This document shows, one piece after another, positions 36,790 to 48,261 of a stretch of 64,000 nucleotides of DNA. The DNA comes from Paraescarpia echinospica. Its lineage: Eukaryota > Annelida > Polychaeta > Sabellida > Siboglinidae. Numbering within the stretch: the first letter of the stretch is position 1; every line of letters begins with the position of its first letter. The notes beneath the pieces are model-generated. The model was not told the DNA's origin, did not search any database, and worked only from the letters and a program-made list of their open reading frames with translations. The DNA lies in the NCBI GenBank assembly GCA_020002185.1, contig CM034534.1, positions 35,785,687 through 35,849,686 of the forward strand, in the 5' to 3' direction. Position numbers and translations under genes: made by a program.

Positions 36790-37840
36790 GTTAACAGAAT
36801 TAGCGCTGGAGACGCTGACCGTAAAACAGTAGGCAACTGAATTTCACCTTTACCTCAGATTATATACAGAAAGAAAGTAGACGCTGTGTATTCTTTGAAG
36901 AAACCTCTATTATTCAGTGGACAATAGCAGTAATTCACTGACACGTTGTTACGTCTTAAGCCCGACTCAGTCCTCTCATAACGTGTCTTTAGGGAGTATG
37001 AATTGCGAGAGTTTCCCTTACACATAATTGACGTGAAGATCGTGATGTAAGTTTAATTCCTTCATTGTGTGTTGTGGTTTATTCCGCAAATAAATGCTAA
37101 AATAAGCACATTAATAACATTAAGTGAACATAGGTAACGTTCCTCTTTTCCGCCCACAATCATCTGTCATCAGTGGCGGATTTAGGACAGGGCAGAGGGG
37201 CAATTACCCAGCGGTCTCCCCAAAATAATAGTATTGAGGGCCTCCACAAACCTATTTTGAATCATGGCCCCGTGGCTTTAGGGTCATATAAATGCAGGAG
37301 ATGAAAAGCCTGTGGTGACTCTACGAAGACGCATAACAACTGACAAATTAGTTGGTGACCACTCAAGATGTATATTCTTAGATAAAATTGTTATGTGCTG
37401 CAGATGAGTATTCTAATTTAAAAAAAGTGGTGTTTGCAGTGAAGTCCATGGTGCAGAAGGTAGGGAGTAGGGAGAACTGCTATGCTAGGATGACCGGTCA
37501 TCCATTGTCCAGGGTCCTCCACCGTCCTAAACCAGCACTCTCTGCCATGCATTCCATATTGGTTTATACAATGTGTCCATCTGAACTGCATTTTCATTCA
37601 CCAGATAATTGAAAAAGCCAGTATGTTTATGTTAGTCCGATTAACCAATATATAATATTTACCACCGTACATAAAACTAAATAAATTAAATCCATTGGTA
37701 AATGATCAACCACGCCGACACTGTCAAAACTGTTTCTACAAAAACTGATAAATTGTGGAGCGCGTGTGCACATATACGTGTATGTTTGTTAAATTATATG
37801 TGCAACTTACACACACGATAACGCCCACGCATACGCACGC
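36790..37840. other. Duplication-arm noncoding sequence
   Basis: Matches 21840-22960 in inverse. It includes the phrase CAGTGGCGGATTTAGG near 37174 (inverse near 22385), a type of end often seen on non-autonomous DNA transposons. No conserved frame is seen between the two arms. Confidence 0.5.
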
Positions 37841-37848
37841 ACGCATGA

Positions 37849-37863
37849 ACACACACACACACA

Positions 37864-37946
<83 letters not shown>

Positions 37947-37976
37947 ACACACACACACACAGACACACACAGACAG
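37849..37976. repeat. (CA)n microsatellite
   Basis: CA dinucleotide array with a CTCT interruption at 37863-37876 and minor interruptions near its right end. Confidence 0.95.
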
Positions 37977-38039
37977 ATTTTTCTTTTTACGTTCACTCCT
38001 CTGTCCAGTGCGTCGATCTCACTACTTCACTAATATTAA

Positions 38040-38375
38040 TATATTTTATTGACACCTGTTCTGTGGGCGCCAACGTCCAACGCCCTTTGTCCAGCGGCAA
38101 CAGGAGACGGCGCCACCGTCCTCCCGCATACGCACGCATGAACACACACACACACGCACACACGCACACACACACACACACACATACGTCGTTCTTTTCA
38201 CTCGTTCTATCTTACGAGGTTTTGTTGATCTTGTTTTGAGTTCTTTATCCGGCAGACGCACCTCAAAATCCTTGGTCAGCGGCTCGATCTCACTACTATT
38301 AATATATTCTATTGACACCTGTTCCGTGGGCGCCGACTGCCAACGGCCGTTGACCAGTGACAATAGGAGACGGCG
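38040..38375 (+). promoter_or_regulatory. Tandem duplicated upstream promoter segment (plus-strand gene)
   Basis: Two copies of the segment with AATATATT and GACACCTGTTC, about 260 bp apart with a short CA tract between. They mirror the arrangement at 21440-21830. The E-box CACCTG is conserved in both copies. Confidence 0.5.
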
Positions 38376-38426
38376 CTACCGTCCTCCCGATGACCGTATG
38401 ACGTCAGCACCCTCCACACTGCGCCC

Positions 38427-38434
38427 TATATAAG
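38427..38434 (+). promoter_or_regulatory. TATA box of secreted-protein copy 3
   Basis: TATATAAG 81 bases before the start codon, within the block shared by all three copies. It implies a short 5' untranslated leader of roughly 55 bases. Confidence 0.8.
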
Positions 38435-38514
38435 GTCTGACTTGTGGGACAGACATCACATCCAGGGAGACATCTCTTCGACTGACAAGCGACGTCATCC
38501 AGCGAACAACCACG

Positions 38515-38575
38515 ATGGTCAAAGCATCGACGTCAGTCTTCTTCGTGCTGTGTGCACTAGCGAGTGTATCTATTG
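38515..38575 (+). CDS. Exon 1 of secreted-protein copy 3 (signal peptide)
   Basis: 61 bp, ATG to donor GTAAGA, phase 1. Confidence 0.88.
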
Positions 38576-40697
38576 GTAAGAATCTCATTCGTCTCTTCCA
38601 GCTGCGTAGTTCATACGTAAATGCTTGTCGTTGTTTGTATTGTATGCTGAACTTACCTGCTCCGAAAGCGCGTCACACCTGACCATAACCTTTTAATCCG
38701 CGTCATCGGTGTAGATTTAATGACTACTAATCATATTTTTATAAAACAATTACTAAGAATCACAATGACGTATACTGTTACTAACTGGCAGTAACGACAT
38801 AATGGGTTGATGATCAGATCCATTTACGTTGGAATTTGTAAATTATTATGCTGTTAACAATAAACCTATTTGCATCATCACAAAAAACTCAATGGGGCTT
38901 ACGAATTATAAATATTACATATCTTAACCTTATTAATATAATATTCCAATTATTGTATAATAATTATAAAACGTTCATGGCAACAGTTCGATCTATGTGT
39001 GCATGCGAATGTGTGTAAACTTTTTGCAACTCAGGCGCCAAACAGTCAGCGAATATCATACGACCGTTTAGACAAAAATTATTGACGCCTTTATTATTTT
39101 GAAATTCGCCAAAATTAGCTGTTGGTTAAGGGTTCTTTCTACATGTTTTAGGGTTTGTACCGTACGTTAGACGGACGTAAGTTGATGGTTCGTAACGTTA
39201 CGCCCAAATTTGTTCCGAGGATCGCCAATCATTTGGGGACGTTTTTGTTGCATTAGGGCGACACACTTTTCTCAAATTTACAACAGAACAAACATAATTT
39301 GCATTTGCTGAAAGTCCGGAAAAAATATTCTACGACTGTATGCCTGCTGCGCAATCCGGAGGACGGGTATTTTTGCTAGATTTATTATTATTGTTGTTAT
39401 TGTTATTATTAATATTATTATTAGTTTACGATGTTACTCATAAGATCGGAAAACGAAATAATGTTGTCCACACAAGTCACAATACTGTTACTCGTTTCGC
39501 GCCATAACATACATTAATTATTGACCTGTGTTCAGCCGTGCCGTCCAGCCCCTCCGAGGCCTTCTGTGTCGACCTCACGACAGGCAAGACGTCCGTCCTC
39601 CCGGGCAACACGGCCGCCGTGTCGTGGACCAAGAAACCAACGTCAAACGGTGGACGGTGCAATCTGCAAGGGGTGTTAAAGATTACTCCCCCGAGCTGGG
39701 CCCAGTCCGTCTCCTTCCACATGGCGTTCGAGAAGTCGAGCAAATATTCGTTCAACATTGGTGACTCTAAGACCAACAACGCCTGGGGTAAGACCGCTAT
39801 TTTATGTTCTTAAAACCCGGTACTCTGTTATAGTAGAGATGTTTTTTCTTTCCCGCTAGGCGTGCAACAACTTTACGTCGAACGTCGAACGTCAGCAAGA
39901 TAGAAACGTCACTTAAAAGGCAACAGCCTGGCTGGATTCTGAAAAGTAAAAGTCATTAGCGTGACTGGTTTCTGAAAAGTCAAAGTCACCAGCGTGACTA
40001 TTTTTGTGTTCTTCGATGCCGCATGCATTTTATGACATTATAGACAGTTGCCGGTATCAAATATTTAGCAACACAAGAAAAAAGTCATGATTATTTCAAT
40101 GATGGCAGTAACAGTACGGTTGCTGAAAACAGATAAAGTTGCACAAATTGAATTGAGCGGGTGCGAATGTGCGAATCCGTACGTACGCGTGTGTGAGCAA
40201 AACTAAACTAAAGACTGTATATAAACAATATTCTCGAATGCGTTTTACTTGAAGCTTCTGTTTATTCCACGTGTCCTTAAAATACGCCCCTTGTTTTTCT
40301 AGCTGGTGACAGTGGAACAACTATATACGACGCTGAGATCCACAGCTACAACAACAAGATGTACGTGTATCGCAGTGACGTCGGTGGTTCCACTCTCATG
40401 ACGTCAAGCGACTCTGTCAAGACAGCCATGTTGATTCGACTGTCAAAGATGCAGATGTACGCAACAAACTACGAAGGATACAACTACTATAAACAAGACA
40501 AAGGTCTGTTCGCGTTCGACACGATGTACATGGGTCTGAATCGGGTTGTCAGCTCCATTTCCGGGTACCCCTCGGCTGGTCGCACAGGACGAGGTCTATG
40601 CTCCGTGTGTATCTATTTTCTGAAGGACACCGTCAAAGATTTGCACGGATCAACTGTCGGAGTCGAAGCAGCTAGTGACGTTCTAAGCCGTGCTTGA
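38515..40697 (+). CDS. Secreted protein of unknown family, copy 3 (235 aa, 3 exons)
   Basis: Exons: 38515-38575, 39536-39787 and 40303-40697. Junctions are GT-AG, both introns are phase 1, and the joined frame is 708 bp with stop TGA at 40695-40697. The signal peptide starts MVKASTSVFFVLCALASVSI. The mature chain is about 215 residues, with cysteines in AFCVDL, GRCNL and GLCSVC and no other hydrophobic segment. Recognisable blocks are SWTKKPTSNGGRCN, LKITPPSWAQSVSFHM, FNIGDSKTNNAW, GDSGTT, DAEIHSYNNKMYVYRSD, YEGYNYYKQDK and SGYPSAGRTGRG. Exon lengths equal those of the minus-strand copy at 19431-21267, but intron 1 is longer (960 against 705 bp) and much of it no longer aligns. No family assignment. 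The IGDS-TNN...GDSGTT..DAEIH run spans the exon 2/3 junction and looks like the structural core. Confidence 0.88.
39536..39787 (+). CDS. Exon 2 of secreted-protein copy 3
   Basis: 252 bp, acceptor TGTGTTCAG, donor GTAAGA, phase 1 at both ends, as in copy 2. Confidence 0.88.
40303..40697 (+). CDS. Exon 3 of secreted-protein copy 3
   Basis: 395 bp, acceptor TTTTTCTAG, ends SDVLSRA and stop. Confidence 0.88.
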
Positions 40698-40977
40698 ATA
40701 CGTTCCAAGTGAAAACATCAAATTGGCTGAAACCAATCGCTTAGTGAATAGGAGAAAACAATTACTTACTAACAGCACTTAATTATTTTCCCATTATAGG
40801 AATGTATGAGACATTCCTCTAATACTAATTTGTGATAATGTTTATCAATATAACTTCATAAATTGCATTGTTGAAATATTGTCCATTCTCTATACAGATA
40901 GATCACAAGATATACCACAAATGTTTAATATCCATATATTGTTTCAATATTATTCCCTTGTATTGTTCATGTCTGCA

Positions 40978-40983
40978 AATAAA
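40978..40983 (+). terminator. Candidate polyadenylation signal of copy 3
   Basis: AATAAA 281 bases after the stop codon, conserved with the left-arm copy. Confidence 0.65.
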
Positions 40984-41924
40984 ACTGTATATTCTAACAC
41001 TTATCAGAACGTGTTCATGCTATCTATTCGCTACATTTATTGTACCAACGTTTACATACTGTATGTACAGTTTGCACTGGTGTTACGATCGTCGATCAAC
41101 GTATATTACGTAATGTATACATGATAATGAATAACGCATCATTGACCATAAAATTAGAGTAATATTTCTGCCATCTGCTTTCTAGATGAATCTGCACAAA
41201 GCAATACAGTTACGTTCCTCTATTAAAGTTACCAGCAAAATGCCCGTCAACGCATTGGTAGTTGCGAGTCGTGATAGTAATATTTGCCAAGTGTTAGAAA
41301 ACACTGAGCATCTTCACATGAACACCATAACGCGCTCGCATATATTCGTTGTTTGTTCGAAATGACGAAGGTCCGAGAGAATGTGAAATTCACGTCCATC
41401 GATAGGCCAGCGGCGTGGGGGTGCACAGAAACCTCCATTGTGCGAAGAAAAAGATTGTGTAGACAATTATTGGCTACCGCGCCGCCGTAACTTCAGCTTC
41501 TTCGCAGTCTCGGCTCGACTGGTGGCATCAGAAGACGGGGGGAGGGATACTATTCGTATTGCTGTGCTATTGACGTGAGTGTAGACATAAGCCTTATTGT
41601 GTCAGCGCCTACTCTATAAGTTATGTTTCAAGAATTACGCGCACTTTACGTTTTATGTTCCGAACAAATTATTTACGCAATAAGAGGTGATACTTTTGAT
41701 ATATATGGGACAGACCTTTTTTGAAAAAAGTATAGGTCTTAAGTCCTATTCTAGGAGTCGTAGATTAATCCCTGAAAGTTTAGCGCTCGATGTTCAAGCC
41801 GTCTAAGAGGAAAACGTTAATCTACCAGCATTCATTCACAAGCTCGATTATTAGTAGAAGTCATCCTGCTTAGACAGCTCTCACAAAGACGAAATGTTAC
41901 CAGGACAAGTTGCTAAATGCTGGC

Positions 41925-42490
41925 AACAAGAACCTCTTTAAAATCGTCAGTTCTTTCAGTGAGAAGGCACCACTTTCGTACCCAGAACATGCCTGCGCAT
42001 TTTCCGTCTATTTTGAAACTAAGGTTGCCAGAATTCGCTGTAAGGTACTCGTTGCTCGTTTGTGAAGTAACATCTATCATCAGAGCGAAGTGTAAAACGT
42101 CCACACTTGATCCTCTGTCCTCGGATCATGTAAAGCAGAACATTGACACACTTGCTGTCACTGCTGCCAGTATAACAAACGCGTGCCTAACGGAAGGAGA
42201 AATGCCGCTTGAATTGAAGCGTGCTCTTGTGCACCCATTATTAAAGAAACCATCTCTGTGCAAAGACACGATAAACAACTACCGCCCAGTCAGCCATGTA
42301 TCACAACTCTCAAAGATAATTGAAAAGGTGGTGGCCACCAGACTGAAGACTCACTTTGTCAATCAATCACTGACTGATCCTCTTCAATCTGCATACAAAC
42401 GACATCATTCAACGGAGACAGCCCTACTTTGTGTGGTAAACGAAATTAGGACGGCCCTTGACCGTAGACAAGACACTGTCGTCATGCTCA
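41925..42490 (+). mobile_element. CR1/L2-like LINE fragment (N-terminal RT)
   Basis: The reading frame from 41917 contains STLDPLSSDHVKQNI, LVHPLLKKPSL, NNYRPVSHVSQLSKIIEKVV, DPLQSAYKRHHSTETALL and VVNEIRTALDRRQ, the first blocks of a reverse transcriptase. Homology stops near 42490, before the catalytic motif. This is a different LINE family from copies A-D; the 3' end of a similar family is at 50728-51305. Confidence 0.85.
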
Positions 42491-42537
42491 TTCACCTGTT
42501 TACAAATAGCAGATTAATTCAAGTCGCGTGTCTCCTA

Positions 42538-43230
42538 AAGTTACTCTCAGCAAGTTCAGCTGGAAAATAACAAGCAAATAACGTAATGTTAATGCAATTG
42601 TTCTCAGTAACTGTGTTACGGTAAGGGTCATTATATACTCAAGTAAATAGTCTCATAGAAGTGAACATCAGTGTTCTGCAACATCAGTGCCTACTCACAT
42701 ATTTTGATTGGGAAACATTAGCTGGTTTACCTTTTATGATCTCAAACACGTTCGCCGATCACTTACGACAGTACCAGCACAGCTGAACACTTGTTTTGAA
42801 GGCACTGGTTTATTTCTAATTAATTGTATTGTAAAGATAATTATGATTTAGTATTAAAACCATAGAGACAATTACAATAAAATAAATAAATAAAACTATT
42901 GAATTAGTAATAAATAAATAAAACTGTATTAATTAAAATTAACAATTGTACTTTACCCAAACACTTTTTGCAAATAAAACGTAAGTTACTGTTAGCAAGT
43001 ACAACTGAAAAAACAAGCGCCATAATGTTAATGCAGTTGTTCTCACTAACTGTGTTACTGTAAGGGTCATTTTGTACTTAATTAAATAGTCTCATAGAAG
43101 TGAACATCAGTGTTCTGCAACATCAGTGCCCTGCTCACAGATTTTGATTGAGAAAAATCAGCTGGTTTACCTTTTCTGGTTTCAAACATGTTCGCCGATC
43201 ACTTACAATAGTGCCAGCACAGCTGAACAC
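42538..43230. repeat. Direct duplication, about 250 bp, offset near 444 bp
   Basis: 42538-42795 and 42982-43230 share AAGTTACT, AATGTTAATGCA, GTTCTCA, GTGTTAC, AGTCTCATAGAAGTGAACAT, TTCGCCGATCACTTAC and CCAGCACAGCTGAACAC. The spacer is AT-rich. The second copy runs into the 30-bp minisatellite. Confidence 0.88.
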
Positions 43231-43254
43231 TCTCTCTGCCTCTTCTTGCTTTAG

Positions 43255-43471
43255 CAGCTCTAGCTCAAACAGGCACGGGGCAGGCCACTCTTGCTCAAAC
43301 AGGCACAGGGCAGGCCACGCTTGCTCAAACAGGCACAGGGTAGGCCACTCTTGCTCAAACAGGCACAGGGCAGGCCACTCTTACTCAAACAGGCACAGGG
43401 CAGGCCACGCTTGCTCAAACAGGCACAGGGTAGGCCACTCTTGCTCAAACAGGCACAGGGTAGGCCACTCT
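43255..43471. repeat. 30-bp minisatellite, left part
   Basis: Seven units of type GCTCAAACAGGCACAGGG-TAGGCCACTCTT. The array breaks at 43471 where a LINE is inserted and resumes at 45710. Confidence 0.95.
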
Positions 43472-45411
43472 CAAGGGACCCTCGCATTCTGGCGATGTAT
43501 AAACGTGCTAAGAACCGTGTGAATCATGACATCCGAAAAGCTAAGCGAGACTTCTACATAAAATCACTGGAACAACAAACACCAAATACACGCGTGATAT
43601 GGAGTCACATCAAATCATCTTTGGCTACAACGAGTGCGGTTCAACCGAGACAAACCAACCAGAACAGTCAGCCACACCCACACGCGAAAATGATGGCTGA
43701 TCAATTCAACGAACATTTTGCCAACATTGCATCGAAATATGGTACAACGACAACCACTGTGTCGGACTACTCAAAACTAAAGTCATTTATCGGGCGAAGT
43801 AAACCAGAAAATGTGTCTTTTAAATTGCCGAATATGACGATTGAATTTGTTCTTAAACAGCTACGAAAGATGTCAGCGATAAAAGCAACCGGACTGGATG
43901 GCATCAGTTGTAAACTAATAAAACTGAGCGCTGAAATCATTGCACCGCACATAGTCAACAGTTGCAATGCTAGTATCAATAAGGCGCACTTTCCACGATC
44001 ATGGAAGAAGGCCAGAGTGGTCCCGTTGTACAAAAGCGGAGACTCAAACGACGTCATGAATTATAGACCTATATCGGTCTTGCCAATTATGTCTAAGCTT
44101 CTGGAACGACACGTGCACAAACATTTCTACGCCTATCTTACAGAGTTTAAATTACTGCTAGACGAGCAATCTGGCTTTAGAGAGAATCGGTCATGTGATA
44201 CCGTATTGCTTAAGCTGACCGACTATTTTCTGAGCAACATTGACAAAGACAACTTGTGTGGCATGGTGTTAGTCGATCTGAGAAAGGCTTTTGACTTGGT
44301 TGACCATGATCTGATTTTACTCAAACTGGAGTTGTATGGTTGCCATGAAAAAGAGCTAGCCTGGTTCCGATCTTATCTTAGCGAACGCTACCAACGCGTG
44401 AAATATGACAGTGTGTTGTCAGACCCTCTTCCGGTAACGATAGGTGTGCCGCAAGGCTCAATACTTGGACCCTTGCTTTTTATTATTTTCATGAACGATG
44501 CCATTCTCGAAGTAGCAAACACGCGGATTGACATGTATGCCGATGACTCGACACTATATACGGCCGGCAAGTGTGTTGCAGACATAAACCGGGCACTAAC
44601 AACTCACTCAAAACCACTGTACAACTGGATAAACGAAAATCGAATGATTCTAAACGCCGATAAGACAGAGTGCATGCTACTTGGCACCAGGCAGAAATTA
44701 CAACGTGCAAGTCCGAACTTCTGCGTACATGGCAACAACTGTATCGTATCACCCGTTCAGACCCACAAATTACTTTGCTTATACGTCGACAGTAACCTAA
44801 CTTGGAATGCACATGTGACCAAGCTATGCTCCAAGCTGCGGAGCCGGTTGTATTTGTTCAACCAAGTGAAACGCTTAATGCCGCTACGTGCAAGGAAACT
44901 GTATTTCTCAGGGATGGTGCAACCGTTGATTGACTACGGCTGCGTCATATGGGGTAGTTGCGGACACGTTTTGCTGTCGAACGTTCATAAGATGATGAAG
45001 CAGTATGCACGTGTAATTTTGAATGTGAAAGACCGACGACAAGTTTCAACAGTGACACTATTTCGCTCTCTAGGATGGTTGCCAATTGATGTTCGCATAC
45101 GTTACTTCACTGCCATAGTAATGTATAATATCATGCATGGGCAAGCCCCGGCCTACCTTATAGACCTATTTACATTAAACAGTAGTGTACATGATCATCA
45201 CACCCGCGGCTGCACAAACATTCGTGTTCACAAGTACAACCTGGCCATAGGCCAGCGCACATTTGCTTATAGGGGTGCGAAACTATGGGACGCTATCCCG
45301 GAATCTATACAGAATGCCAATAGTGTCGATACCTTTAAAACAGTCTTTTTAAAATTTCTCAAGAAGGATGTATACAGTTGTTTGCACTTTTCAATTGATA
45401 TGCCTGAATGA
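43472..45411 (+). CDS. Reverse transcriptase of the inserted LINE (N-terminally truncated)
   Basis: An uninterrupted frame of about 640 codons. Blocks in order: KRAKNRVNHDIRKAKRDFY, MSAIKATGLDGISCKLIK, NYRPISVLPIMSKLLERHV, LLDEQSGFRENRSCDTVLL, VLVDLRKAFDLVDHDLI, GVPQGSILGPLLFI, MYADDSTLY (catalytic Asp pair), LNADKTECMLLGTRQK, YVDSNLTWNAHV, LMPLRARKLYFSG, and the C-terminal tail ending SIDMPE. The intact frame suggests a fairly young insertion. The frame stays open upstream into the minisatellite to 43291, giving a chimeric ORF of 706 codons, but no promoter or endonuclease is present and I infer no function. Confidence 0.8.
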
Positions 45412-45712
45412 GTATTTATTTTAAATGATGAATTGTTTTAATTCATTCATCTTGATCTTATTGACTATTATTATTGACTTTAATCTTTCTAGAACTGGTA
45501 AATGTATTCATGATGTTGTTTTATTTGTAGTGTGATATTAATCATTTATTATTTAATTTATTATTATTTTTATTTTTATTGTTGTGAATTGTATATTTTA
45601 TAAAAGCTGTGTAAATGTTGATGTAAGAATGTAGTGTGAGATGGCCCATTGAAAATCACGATATAACGTGACATGGTCACCATCATTAAATAAAGCTTTT
45701 ACTACTACTACT
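43472..45712 (+). mobile_element. Jockey-superfamily LINE inserted in the minisatellite
   Basis: The element begins within its coding region directly after CCACTCT of the array and ends in AATAAAGCTTTT followed by an (ACT)n tail (45701-45712), after which the array resumes. A possible short target duplication is ACTCT (43467-43471 and 45710-45714), although the repetitive target makes it ambiguous. It is 5'-truncated: the endonuclease is missing. Confidence 0.9.
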
Positions 45713-46874
45713 CTTGCTCAAACAGGCACAGGGTAGGCCACTCTTGCTCAAACAGGCACAGGGTAGGCCACTCTTGCTCAAACAGGCATTGGGTAGGCCA
45801 CTCTTGCTCAAACAGGCACAGGGTAGGCCACTCTAGCTCAAACAGGCACAGGGCAGGCCACTCTTGCTCAAACAGGCACAGGGTAGGCCACTCTTGCTCA
45901 AACAGTCACAGGATAGGCCACTCTTGCTCAAACAGTCACAGGATAGGCCACTCTTGCTCAAACAGGCACAGGGTAGGCCACTCTTGCTCAAACAGTCACA
46001 GGATAGGCCACTCTTGCTCAAACAGTCACAGGGTAGGCCACTCTTGCTCAAACAGGCACAGGGTAGGCCACTCTAGCTCAAACAGGCACAGGGCAGGCCA
46101 CTCTTGCTCAAACAGGCACAGGGTAGGCCACTCTTGCTCAAACAAGCACAGGGTAGGCCACTCTTGCTCAAACAGTCACAGGGTAGGCCACTCTTGCTCA
46201 AACAGGCACAGGGTAGGCCACTCTTGCTCAAACAGGCACAGGGCAGGCCACTCTTACTCAACAGGGCAGGCCACTCTTGCTCAAACAGGCACAGGGTAGG
46301 CCACTCTTGCTCAAACAGGCACAGGGTAGGCCACTCTTGCTCAAACAGGCACAGGGCAGGCCACTCTTGCTCAAACAGGCACAGGGTAGGCCACTCTTGC
46401 TCAAACAGTCACAGGATAGGCCACTCTTGCTCAAACAGTCACAGGATAGGCCACTCTTGCTCAAACAGGCACAGGGTAGGCCACTCTTGCTCAAACAGTC
46501 ACAGGATAGGCCACTCTTGCTCAAACAGTCACAGGGTAGGCCACTCTTGCTCAAACAGGCACAGGGTAGGCCACTCTAGCTCAAACAGGCACAGGGCAGG
46601 CCACTCTTGCTCAAACAGGCACAGGGTAGGCCACTCTTGCTCAAACAAGCACAGGGTAGGCCACTCTTGCTCAAACAGTCACAGGGTAGGCCACTCTTGC
46701 TCAAACAGGCACAGGGTAGGCCACTCTTGCTCAAACAGGCACAGGGCAGGCCACTCTTACTCAAACAGGCACAGGGCAGGCCACTCTTGCTCAAACAGGC
46801 ACAGGGTAGGCCACTCTTGCTCAAACAGGCACAGGGTAGGCCACTCTTGCTCAAACAGGCACAGGGCAGGCCAC
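45710..46874. repeat. 30-bp minisatellite, right part, with higher-order repeat
   Basis: About 39 units. Variants (GTCACAGGATA, CTAGCTCA, AAGCACA, TTACTCA) recur in the same order 503 bp apart: the first GTCACAGGATA pair is near 45904 and its repeat near 46407. The period equals 17 units less a 7-base deletion near 46260. A block of units was therefore duplicated as a whole. Confidence 0.95.
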
Positions 46875-46909
46875 AAACAAGAATGCTGATGTTCTTTAAC
46901 TAATGACTA

Positions 46910-47462
46910 AGGGATCATCTCAGAAACGTCAATGTCCGATATCAGACGTAATTACTTTCATTGCGGGGGGGTAGAGGCATTTTCGTTTTGGCGCGAACAT
47001 CGATGTTTATAGTTTCAGACTATTTTGCGCCCATCTCAATCAAAAAGGATCTGGCGACAAGGTCTGTGCACAGAGCTTCAGCACATACTACCTGCTGAAG
47101 AAGCACAAGGATGAATCTGGCCACAAGCAGCAGCGCTGCATTTAGGACTGTGGGAACCCCTGGGCAATGATTCGTATTGTATCAAAAAAGAAATAAAAGA
47201 ACATTGTATATCTTGTTCGGTGTTTTCATTTGTTTTTGAATTAGTGTTTATAAATCTTTTTGTATAATATGTTGTCATTCAAAGTTAATGTACATAGGTA
47301 TATGATACAGAGTAACAGTAAATCTACGAAGATCGACCGATAATGTTACTGTATTGATATTATCATATCAATGTTTACAAACTTTCGTTTGAGGGGGGGG
47401 CTGAGTCCAAATGAAAGTAGTTACGTTTGATATCGGACATCGGTGTTTCTGAGATGATCCCT
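46910..47462. mobile_element. MITE-like element with about 55-bp inverted ends
   Basis: The left end (46910: AGGGATCATCTCAGAAAC, then TGTCCGATATCA-ACGTAA-TACTTTCATT) recurs in inverse at 47462-47405. A G run lies just inside both ends. The inside carries a possible C2H2-like zinc-finger relict at 47044-47130 (QSFSTYYLLKKHKDESGH), suggesting descent from a coding element. Target duplication not resolved. Confidence 0.8.
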
Positions 47463-47829
47463 ACTGAGCACGTTTTTGTTGCAGAATTATACAATGAGAC
47501 AGACCGAGACCAACTACAATTTGCAGACATAAAAGACTTTGCTGAAGGCCCCCAATCACAACTGTGTATATAAATATAATTAATATGATAAATTCAAGCA
47601 AAGTTCATGCTCATGCATGTTATGTCATTGCATATTATTGTACACTTTATCAAAACAATTGCCATTTGTGTATTAAACTCTGAAGAAACACTAATTATTT
47701 ATTAAGTATTAACAGCTAAATTGTATATTATTTCTGGATAAATCATTGTTCATAAATATGTTTAATTCATTTGCAAACCCATCTGATTGTGCAAATAGGT
47801 GATTAGTATTTTATGAGTGCTGAGATGTG

Positions 47830-48235
47830 GGTTGTTAGCTTTCGACACACGCCAGTCGCGCGATTGACCCTGGGATCGTCCTTGATACTGTTTGTAACAG
47901 CCAGATTGAGCCTGTGCCCAAAACACTGAAACCTTTGAAATCCTGACACGCCTTCACAATGTTTGCCCATTTGTCAGTTGTAAACGCAGTCAATTTGGAG
48001 GGATCCAAATTCCACCTTTCTAAGCTGTCCTTCAGGTTTTCGCTCGTGTGATCCTCTGGTGTGTATAACACTTGGGGACATTTGACTGCAGTTCCCAGTT
48101 CTCTATGTAATGGATTGTTGGTGACATGTACGGATCAGTGGTGCGGGAACTCCACAGAACAGTCGTGCATGGGTAGTAGACGATGTAGCTCAGGCTATCC
48201 CGCAGCCTTTCGGACACTTCATTGATGTTACTATT
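47830..48235 (-). pseudogene. hAT (ZBED-type) transposase remnant
   Basis: Minus-strand reading with one frameshift gives TTVLWSSRTTDPYMSPTIHY, IENWELQSN, then YTPEDHTSENLKDSLERW, LDPSKLTAFTTDKWANIVKA and FKGFSVLGTGSIWLL. This is the central catalytic region of hAT transposases as seen in zinc-finger BED proteins (the WTSR-NDSYMSLTVHFI / TDNGANIVKA pattern). The catalytic-region residues have drifted and both ends are missing. LINE copy C abuts it at 48262. Confidence 0.82.
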
Positions 48236-48261
48236 AGTCTAGTTATTCACATTGTGTCATT

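Noticed and set aside
43255..46874. CRISPR-like repeat array
   Set aside because: Units are contiguous with no unique spacers, and the genome is eukaryotic.
46104..46889. 261-codon repetitive open frame
   Set aside because: The 30-bp minisatellite has no stop in several frames on both strands. There is no promoter, codon bias or homology.
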